Shown here piece by piece: positions 58,499 through 64,000 of a DNA stretch of 64,000 nucleotides. Both the position numbers and the translations under genes were made by a program. Source of the stretch: Coprobacillus cateniformis (GTDB taxonomy: Bacteria > Bacillota_I > Bacilli_A > Erysipelotrichales > Coprobacillaceae); contig NZ_WSNW01000001.1 in NCBI RefSeq assembly GCF_009767585.1, positions 1,828,090-1,892,089 on the forward strand, written 5' to 3'. The first letter of the stretch is position 1. Every line of letters begins with the position of its first letter. The notes beneath the pieces were generated by a model, which was given only the letters and a program-made list of their open reading frames with translations, was not told the DNA's origin and did not search any database.

Positions 58499-59250
58499 TG
58501 AAAGAAAAAATACGAAAAGTTATTCTTGTTATTAGTGTTTGTGTCTTTGTTTTTTCTGCTTTTCAATTAGGTAAGATTTTCTATGATTATTATATGATAG
58601 AAAAAGAAACAAATGATATTGTTGATACTTATGTAGAAGAACCTCAAGATGATAAAGATCCCCTTCATAGAGTTATTCATTTTAAAGAATTACAAAAAAA
58701 CAATAGTGATGTTATTGGCTGGTTATATATTCCTGATACAAAGATAGATGAACCTATTTTAAAAGGAAAAGATAATGACAGTTATCTTTATACTGATATA
58801 TATAAGAAAAGCAATAAAGCTGGGGCTATTTTTATAGATAAAATCAATGAAAAAGATTTTAAAGATGATAATACAATTATTTATGGCCATAATATGAAAA
58901 ATGGTTCTCGTTTTCATGATTTAAGATATTTTGTAGAGAATGATTATTTTCAGGAACATTCATTGATCTATATATACTTACCTGATGGAACTGTTAATAT
59001 TTATGATGCATTTGCTTCTACAATTATTGATGCAAATAGTGATTTATATGCTAAAGGAATCAATTATAAAAAATATATAGAAAGTATTCAGGATGTTGCT
59101 AAAGTGTATAAAGAAGTGAGTGATAAAGAAGCTCCTTTAGCAATGCTAAGTACATGCTATAATGGCACTGACAATCGTTATGTTGTCTATGGAAGATTAA
59201 AAGAAAATGTAAAGACTGATGTTTCTGTGTCAAGAGTGGGAGGCAAGTAA
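58498..59250 (+). CDS. srtB: Class B sortase
   Basis: 250 residues. N-terminal membrane anchor (about 5-25), then the sortase beta barrel: VIGWLYIPDTKIDEPILKGKDNDSYLYTD, catalytic His in TIIYGHNMKNGSRF (near 131), Cys in AMLSTCYNG (near 219) and Arg in NRYVVYGRL. Class B sortases attach specific surface proteins (often NPxTN-type signals) to peptidoglycan or act in pili. No substrate with such a signal is adjacent; the only sorting-tail protein in the window is the frameshifted LRR protein with PPTGD. Coupled to ychF by a one-base overlap. Confidence 0.92.
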   Translation: MKEKIRKVILVISVCVFVFSAFQLGKIFYDYYMIEKETNDIVDTYVEEPQDDKDPLHRVIHFKELQKNNSDVIGWLYIPDTKIDEPILKGKDNDSYLYTDIYKKSNKAGAIFIDKINEKDFKDDNTIIYGHNMKNGSRFHDLRYFVENDYFQEHSLIYIYLPDGTVNIYDAFASTIIDANSDLYAKGINYKKYIESIQDVAKVYKEVSDKEAPLAMLSTCYNGTDNRYVVYGRLKENVKTDVSVSRVGGK

Positions 59251-59253
59251 TTA

Positions 59254-59319
59254 AATTGGTTTTTACTCACTTTTGGGTAAAAGGAATATCTGAACAGTAC
59301 AAAAAACTGTACTGTTTTT
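59254..59319 (+). repeat. Left inverted repeat of the insertion element
   Basis: Begins AATTGGTTTTTACTCACTTT and ends with an internal hairpin ACAGTAC...GTACTGT plus a T run, which is a terminator blocking transcription into the element. Confidence 0.8.
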
Positions 59320-59384
59320 TTCTGGATATCTATTTCTTATATTTGGGTATTTTGATATAATAGATATATAGGATGGTGTTATTC

Positions 59385-60371
59385 ATGAAATATAATGAAA
59401 TTGATTTAAATGAAAAGTTGTTTGGTGATGACTTTATTGTCTATGACTGGAAAGAAGATACCGATAAAATAATTATCTATGTCAAGGCGACTTCTCATGA
59501 TGATGTATGTCCTGTTTGTGGTGCTCCTACATATACACTTCATAATACTTATCACAGAGTCATACAGACTTACCCTATTCGAGGCAAAAAAACTTGTTTG
59601 GATGTCATTACCTATAAGTACAACTGTACGAATATTGAATGTGATAGGAAGGTCATTATGCAGAATCTCCCATTCGTGACTTCCTATCAAAGAAGAACCG
59701 ATGAACTTAACTGCCTGATATTGGCTGTTTCCATGTTTGTGAGCAATGAAGGTGCAAGCAAAGTATTAGGACTGCTAGGGGTAACAATCAGTAATGATTC
59801 CATCAAAAGAGTACTGGATAAGATTGTCATTGAAGATCATTATGATGTTGAGCAGGTAGGTATTGATGATGTGGCTATAAGAAAGGGACAAACATATGCA
59901 ACTGCAGTCTATGATATGGAGGAACATCATCTGATTGCACTTCTTGATGGAAGAGACAAGGAAACGGTAACAAAATGGCTAGAAAGTCATAAGAAGATAA
60001 AAATAGCGACTCGTGACAGAGCCAGTGCCTACGCTTCTGCAATTAATGAGATTCTGCCAGAATGTATACAGATAGCTAACCGTTTTCATCTTCTTCAGAA
60101 CCTTATTGATAGAATGAAAGAAATATTCAAGGAAGAAATACCAGAAATGATATTCATAAAAGATGGAAAAATCATGGATGAGATGCCAAAAAAAGAAGCA
60201 GTACTGAAAATTGCTCCTAGTTCTGATGAACTGAATAAATTGAATTATGATAACAGTGAACCAGTTGATGAAAGCGGAAATATCATAGACTTTGATAAAA
60301 GCTGTACTGACAAGAATGATAAGTCCCATCAAAGACATGCAGAAAGCCATAAAAAAACAAAGATTAATTAG
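59385..60371 (+). pseudogene. ISL3-family transposase, truncated
   Basis: 328 codons from ATG 59385 (GGATGGTG upstream). Zinc finger CPVCGAPTY...CTNIECDRKV (zf-ISL3), a helix-turn-helix region (SMFVSNEGASKVLGLLGVTISNDSIKRVL) and the start of the DDE domain (EQVGIDDVAIRKGQTYATAVYDME ... IATRDRASAYASAINEILPECIQIANRFHLLQNLIDRMKE). The frame stops at 60371 before the last part of the catalytic domain. The next frame resumes transposase-like sequence (RLIRDIQRR, stop, then EFEVSQLTVKKYI), so a frameshift near 60357 and a TGA at 60388 broke the gene. Confidence 0.82.
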
Positions 60372-60423
60372 AGATATACAGAGAAGATGAACCGACCTGA
60401 ATAAAAAGAGATACAAGACAATA

Positions 60424-61029
60424 ATGGTTGAATTTGAAGTGTCGCAGCTAACTGTCAAGAAATATATTCAAAGGAGATCAAATGTTAAGATGTCAAATGC
60501 CACAGTCAGCGATATTAGATTCTATCCTGATAGAGAAATAGATAAAGTTATGACAGCGAAACTAGCATCGTGTGATTATATTCATGATCATCTTAATATT
60601 ATTGTGATTGGAGCAACAGGTGCCGGAAAAACATTTTACGTCTCTGCCCTGGGCAATGAAGCATACAAGAAAGCAATCAATGTTAGATATATAAGACTTC
60701 CTGATCTGCTGTATGATTTAGATCAGGCAAGAAATAAAGATAACTATAAAAAGAAGCTAAGAGCATTGTCAAGAATTGAACTGCTTATCATTGATGAATT
60801 TTTATTGACACCAACAACGACTGCTCAGCAGTCAGATATACTGGAATTACTTGAATTGAGATATAATACTCATTCAACAATATTTGCATCACAGTTTCTG
60901 CCACAGGGATGGCATTAGAATTTAGGTGGTGGTGCAGTAGCCGATGTCATTCTCGATAGAATAATTGCAAACTCCTATCTGATTCATATAAAAGGCTCTA
61001 AATCGATGAGAGTAAGAGAAAATGAGTAA
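60424..61029 (+). pseudogene. IstB-like ATPase fragment fused to transposase tail, with in-frame stop
   Basis: The first ~17 codons (EFEVSQLTVKKYIQRRS) look like the ISL3 helix-turn-helix. From about 60475 the sequence becomes IstB of IS21: ATVSDIRFYPDREIDKVMTAKLASCDYIHDHLN, Walker A GATGAGKT, Walker B LLIIDEF, TIFASQFLPQGWH. A TAG at 60916-60918 interrupts it; the same frame continues as NLGGGAVADVILDRIIANSY ... GSKSMRVRENE to TAA 61027-61029, the normal IstB ending. Not functional unless the amber stop is suppressed. Confidence 0.75.
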
Positions 61030-61326
61030 TTAGAATATTTAAAGATAATCATAGTGCATATTCGCCCATGATTTAAACTAATTACAAAAAAAGAGAATTC
61101 AAAATCATTGTATTAACTAATGAAATTTGAATCCTCACTTTTATATACTTGAAAACAAATTTAAACATTCTTTTTCAATGAAATATAATTTTGTCACTTT
61201 AATTAACACACTATCATCATTTGATTAACATAGTGCATGCAATAGACTGAAATATTCATAGGAAATGTTATGTCCCATTTTTAATGAATAATATTGATTT
61301 TAATTTATCAGATTTATTAAAAAGAT
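61030..61326. other. Non-coding interior of the insertion element
   Basis: AT-rich and without an open frame. Contains an inverted repeat GAATTCAAA/TTTGAATCC (about 61092-61135) reading as a terminator; otherwise nothing recognised. Confidence 0.4.
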
Positions 61327-61392
61327 AAAAACAGTACAATTGCTTGTACTGTTCAGATATTCCTTTTACCCAAAAACGAGTAAGAACCAATT
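61327..61392 (-). repeat. Right inverted repeat of the insertion element
   Basis: Reverse complement starts AATTGGTTCTTACTCGTTTT and, like the left end, carries ACAGTAC...GTACTGT hairpin arms. Confidence 0.8.
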
Positions 61393-61454
61393 ATTTTCCT
61401 ATCCAGTTTTAGTATAGAACAAAGACTGGTGAATTATTCTTATTTAATTCATTT

Positions 61455-61646
61455 TTATTTCGTTTTAGTAGGTTCACTAGAATTTTTTTTAAAAAAACCT
61501 ATTAACAGAATAATTATACCAACAATTTCCATAAAAAGTCCTAAAAACATATACATATTTGCATCGGTTGTATAACCAACTATATAGTTGCAAATAGAGA
61601 AGAGTAAAATTCCAATCCCTAAAAGCAATATTTTTATTTGTTCCAT
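61455..61646 (-). CDS. Small membrane protein (63 residues)
   Basis: Two hydrophobic helices (about 5-24 and 30-51) joined by a short loop YTTDANMY, then a Lys/Ser/Thr tail. Start ATG 61646 lies three bases after the stop of the secreted protein gene; its ribosome site AAGGTGAG is inside the end of that gene. Unrecognised; probably works with the secreted protein. Confidence 0.55.
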   Translation of the reverse strand: MEQIKILLLGIGILLFSICNYIVGYTTDANMYMFLGLFMEIVGIIILLIGFFKKNSSEPTKTK

Positions 61647-61649
61647 AAT

Positions 61650-62555
61650 TTAGCTCACCTTGTGTCCGTCATATCTGTATCGTACAGAGTATGTTTCCTC
61701 ATTTTGGGTTGTCCATCCAAAACTCATACCAATACTTGGTCCTGATCCAGAAAAAGAAACAGATGGAGTTCCAGTTACTACACTATGACCATATCCAAAT
61801 TTAAGGTAAACTTCATAAATTGTATTGGATACAACTGCATCTAATACTAGCTTTCCAGATCCATAATATGTCCAATATGACATACCACTTCCCATATTAT
61901 ACCCCATATCGAATTGGATTTTTGCAGCTCTATATTCGTGAATAGGATTCCATTTATAAGTAGTGTCTTTCATATTTGGTGCTCCACCTGTGGATTTATA
62001 TTTTACAGTAAGAAATGATGATGATTTATTGATTGCGACATTTACAGGACTTCCATTAGAACCAGTTGCTGACCAAGTTGCTGCTAAAAGATCATCTTGG
62101 ATAAAAATTGGACATGATGACCATCTAAATGAATAATTAAATGTGTATTTAGATTTAGATGCTATTGCACTTCCTAATACTAGATTAAGGGTCGCTCCAC
62201 GGATTTCTTTAATTATTTCATCTTCGTTTATATTTTTTTTGCTTAAACTAACTCTTAATTGTTTAATATCGTTATCACTATAACCCATATCTTTTAATTG
62301 TTCATTACTAAGTTTTGCTCTTTCTTGTAGTTCGCTAATTAAATCAAAATTTTTAATATATTTTATTTGATCAGGAGTCATTCCTTTTGAAATTAATTCC
62401 TCATTTGTTTGAGATTTTAATTCCTTGAAATATTCTAATTCTGATATTTCATACTCTAGTAACTCTTCATTGGTTTTTGCATTTACTGATGAGATAGGAC
62501 TTATCATTAAACAAATAGTACAAACAATACTTAAATATTTTCCTAATTTTTTCAT
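61650..62555 (-). CDS. Secreted protein, unrecognised, with helical front and beta-rich back
   Basis: 301 residues. Cleavable signal peptide (about 1-26, ending SSVNA). Residues 27-120 are charged and helical, with repeated ...LLEYEISELEYFKELKSQTNEEL/ LSNEQLKDMGYSDNDIKQL patterns. From about 140 the chain is rich in Gly, Ser, Thr, Tyr and Trp with alternating beta patterns (FSGSGPSIGMSFGWTTQNEETYSVRYRY). The exported beta-rich end might be a binding or pore-type domain, but no family is recognised. The mid segment SSFLTVKYKSTG resembles KMTLKYKYSG of the neighbouring secreted protein. An 11-bp inverted repeat precedes the ribosome site. Confidence 0.6.
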   Translation of the reverse strand: MKKLGKYLSIVCTICLMISPISSVNAKTNEELLEYEISELEYFKELKSQTNEELISKGMTPDQIKYIKNFDLISELQERAKLSNEQLKDMGYSDNDIKQLRVSLSKKNINEDEIIKEIRGATLNLVLGSAIASKSKYTFNYSFRWSSCPIFIQDDLLAATWSATGSNGSPVNVAINKSSSFLTVKYKSTGGAPNMKDTTYKWNPIHEYRAAKIQFDMGYNMGSGMSYWTYYGSGKLVLDAVVSNTIYEVYLKFGYGHSVVTGTPSVSFSGSGPSIGMSFGWTTQNEETYSVRYRYDGHKVS

Positions 62556-62567
62556 TTGTGATCCCTA

Positions 62568-62592
62568 TATATCAATATGAAATATTGATATA
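62568..62592 (-). promoter_or_regulatory. Inverted repeat before the 301-residue secreted protein gene
   Basis: TATATCAATAT-GAA-ATATTGATATA: 11-bp perfect arms, 3-bp centre, immediately upstream of the ribosome site. Possible operator or RNA hairpin controlling translation. Confidence 0.6.
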
Positions 62593-62692
62593 ATACCTTT
62601 CCCTAACTATTAGAAGATAGTATTAAATTGTATTTCAGCTCCTCTCCATACATCATTTATCTCTATATATAAACTATATCAAATTTTCTTGT

Positions 62693-62760
62693 TTTTTAAA
62701 AGTACTTTTTATTAAAAAGTACTTTTAAAAATATAATTTCTCTATCTGTATAGAGAAATT
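62693..62760. terminator. Tandem palindromes between the two secreted-protein genes
   Basis: 62735-62760: AATTTCTCTAT / ATAGAGAAATT, a hairpin followed on the minus strand by an A/T-rich run (terminator of the 200-residue gene). 62693-62731: an 18-bp perfect inverted repeat around AAAAGTACTTTTT with centre ATT. Together they isolate the two transcripts. Confidence 0.6.
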
Positions 62761-62770
62761 TATTAAAAAA

Positions 62771-63373
62771 TTAAAGATTAAAGTTTACTGTATATGATTT
62801 ATTATTAGCAATACCTGTTGTTGTAATTACTCGTCCTTTTGCAATAACCCTATATGTCTTGTTAGAATTCAAAAATTGCCCAGAATAACTACTCATTTCA
62901 AAAAACATTATACTACTTACTCGTGATACAGTAACGATTGGTTTATAACTTGTATCGAATTTAGAACCACTATATTTATATTTTAATGTCATTTTATTAT
63001 TTCCATTAAAGAACAACATTGTTTTTGATCCAATAGTAGAACGTGAATTAATCCATATTTTTGTATTAATAACATTCTCTGATGTATATACTAATTCATC
63101 AATCAATGATTTTTTAAATGATCCAATATCTTGTGTAGTAATAAACTTAATATACTGTTTATAATTTGAGCTAAATTTTTCTTTTAGTTCACTATTGAGA
63201 AAATCATTTTCATCTAAAATATAGTAGTTTGTATTATATTTTTGATTGATTTTTTCAATTTCTTGAGTATAGAGATTAAGTTCACATTTGTATTCTCTTG
63301 AGTATGCACTTACATAATTGAGATTAAATAAAATGGAAATAAATAGAAAAGCTATAGTAATAATTTTTTTCAT
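62771..63373 (-). CDS. Secreted protein, unrecognised (200 residues)
   Basis: Signal peptide MKKIITIAFLFISILFNLNYVSA, a helical segment (CELNLYTQEIEKINQKYNTNYYILDENDFL), then a beta-rich C-terminal half (KTMLFFNGNNKMTLKYKYSG ... YRVIAKGRVITTTGIANNKSYTVNF). One Cys only. Organised like the 301-residue neighbour but shorter, suggesting a distant relationship. AGGAGGATAAG precedes the ATG at 63373, which lies within the end of the winged-helix gene, so the two are coupled. Confidence 0.6.
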   Translation of the reverse strand: MKKIITIAFLFISILFNLNYVSAYSREYKCELNLYTQEIEKINQKYNTNYYILDENDFLNSELKEKFSSNYKQYIKFITTQDIGSFKKSLIDELVYTSENVINTKIWINSRSTIGSKTMLFFNGNNKMTLKYKYSGSKFDTSYKPIVTVSRVSSIMFFEMSSYSGQFLNSNKTYRVIAKGRVITTTGIANNKSYTVNFNL

Positions 63374-63672
63374 ATCTTATCCTCCTGGTTGACTACATTA
63401 TTTAATAATTTTATATAATTTACAAATTCTTCTCTCCCTTTTTCAGTTAAACTGTAAGTGGTTTGAGGTTTGTTATTGACAAATTCCTTATTTGTTAATA
63501 TAAAGCCTTCACTCAATAATTTTTTTGTATGCGTTGCCATATTACCATCACTACAGTTGCATACTTCTTTTAATTCATTATAGGTAAGGCTTGAAATATA
63601 TAAACTAGATATCATTTGCACTCTAATTATTGATTCAAATACTTTAGAATAATTTATGATTTTATTTTTCAT
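63370..63672 (-). CDS. Winged-helix transcriptional regulator (HTH_34/ArsR-like)
   Basis: 100 residues: VFESIIRVQMISSLYISSLTYNELKEVCNCSDGNMATHTKKLLSEGFILTNKEFVNNKPQTTYSLTEKGREEFVNYIKLL. The GNMATHTKKLxxxGFI recognition helix and PxTTYxLTxKGRxxF wing are typical of the HTH_34 subgroup. No metal-binding Cys set is seen. Sits between a small membrane protein and a secreted protein; it may control this cluster. Confidence 0.8.
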   Translation of the reverse strand: MKNKIINYSKVFESIIRVQMISSLYISSLTYNELKEVCNCSDGNMATHTKKLLSEGFILTNKEFVNNKPQTTYSLTEKGREEFVNYIKLLNNVVNQEDKI

Positions 63673-63680
63673 TATTAATA

Positions 63681-63980
63681 TTACTCTTTCTTTTTTATAA
63701 CAATAATTGATATTAATAAAGAGAGAATTTCAATGATTCTATATGATTGAATATTATTTAATATCATAAAAAGGTTTGTTTGAATCAAACTAGCATCTAT
63801 TAAATTCAAATAAATTGATAAATAATAAAACGAAAAGCCACAATATATTATATACATTATAATCAATACTGAAATACCTTTATATTTGAAATAAGAATAT
63901 AAATACAATAAAAATACTATATTAATAATTCCAGATATTGGAAATGATTGATAAAAAGAAATCATTGTTTCAGCATTCAA
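63681..63980 (-). CDS. Small membrane protein (99 residues)
   Basis: Three hydrophobic helices (about 15-32, 37-57, 80-96), acidic/neutral loops, C-terminal KKKE. Starts MNAETMISFYQSF near the window edge (ATG 63980, with AGAGAGG upstream). Eight bases separate it from the winged-helix regulator. HTH_34 regulators are commonly paired with such proteins, possibly as a membrane sensor; unrecognised. Confidence 0.55.
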   Translation of the reverse strand: MNAETMISFYQSFPISGIINIVFLLYLYSYFKYKGISVLIIMYIIYCGFSFYYLSIYLNLIDASLIQTNLFMILNNIQSYRIIEILSLLISIIVIKKKE

Positions 63981-64000
63981 AAGAGAGGAAAAACTTGAAA

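Larger units (their letters stand above)
59254..61392 (+). mobile_element. Inactivated ISL3-type insertion sequence carrying istB sequence
   Basis: Bounded by 66-base inverted repeats (59254-59319 and 61327-61392) that differ at about six positions; the outer ends read GGTTTTTACTC and GGTTCTTACTC, as in ISL3 elements. Inside lie a truncated ISL3 transposase gene and a piece of an IS21 ATPase gene (istB), both broken. It is inserted directly behind the sortase gene. Target duplication is not clear: the outer flanks share only AATT. Confidence 0.8.

Noticed and set aside
58498..61392. The sortase and the element as one composite transposon
   Set aside because: The inverted ends begin just after the sortase stop codon, so the sortase is outside the element.
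59250..61400. Eight-bp target duplication around the chimeric element
   Set aside because: Flanking 8-mers (ATTAAATT and AATTATTT) do not match; only AATT is common.
1..64000. tRNA, rRNA, origin of replication, prophage
   Set aside because: No cloverleaf-like runs, rRNA blocks, DnaA-box clusters or phage structural genes were noticed; absence by eye is not proof.

Overview
The window looks like chromosomal DNA of a low-GC Gram-positive gut bacterium (Firmicutes). The evidence is AT-rich sequence, AGGAGG-type ribosome binding sites, short intergenic spaces, several PTS permeases, a class B sortase, MgtE, a PhoPR/Pst set and a sortase-anchored LRR protein. The protein flavour suggests Erysipelotrichia (Coprobacillus/Catenibacterium-like), but that is inference; there is no rRNA or other marker here.

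Layout. 1-1.8 kb: end of a tyrosine phosphatase gene, a PHP-type histidinol phosphatase and an SdpI-like protein. 1.9-8.7 kb: complete phosphate module pstS-pstC-pstA-pstB-phoU-phoP-phoR, with near-identical Pho-box promoters before both pstS and pstC. 8.7-15.8 kb: FAD/Rieske oxidoreductase, MerR regulator on a classic 19-bp-spacer promoter, zinc-ribbon membrane protein, an ABC importer lacking an ATPase, a 310-bp IS3 relic and two acetyltransferases. 15.9-18.7 kb: GC-richer island with a frameshifted cell-wall LRR protein, a receiver-like protein without a phospho-acceptor Asp, and a gene fragment. 18.7-22.1 kb: MFS transporter, membrane diguanylate cyclase, self-regulated XRE/membrane module. 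22.2-25.4 kb: ATP-grasp / esterase / ATP-grasp operon of unknown product, one of the best candidates for undescribed chemistry. 25.5-32.9 kb: MgtE with a structured leader, FakA-domain protein plus AEC transporter, FAD oxidoreductase, and RpiR divergent from a RarA-C-terminal-domain protein plus PTS EIIC. 32.9-37.7 kb: ECF sigma/anti-sigma cassette, CDF metal exporter, folD, DUF951, acetyltransferase. 37.9-44.4 kb: MATE/MarR, a response regulator/ABC exporter/kinase cassette, and cyclase/MarR.

44.6-55.0 kb is the most coherent catabolic locus: LacI regulator divergent from PTS EIIC, an esterase, split transketolase, FGGY kinase, fucose/arabinose-isomerase-like protein, GH140-type (apiosidase) glycosidase, EIIB and an FSA-type aldolase. 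This combination fits the apulose-4-phosphate transketolase route of D-apiose breakdown, here coupled to a PTS permease.

55.4-59.3 kb: DegV with a MarR gene whose promoter carries a perfect 20-bp palindrome, PAP2 phosphatase, ychF and a class B sortase. 59.25-61.39 kb: an insertion element with 66-bp inverted ends holding an ISL3 transposase fragment fused to IS21 istB sequence, all inactivated. 61.4-64 kb: a minus-strand cluster of small membrane proteins, a winged-helix regulator and two unrecognised secreted proteins, separated by strong palindromes. No tRNA, rRNA or CRISPR array was seen.
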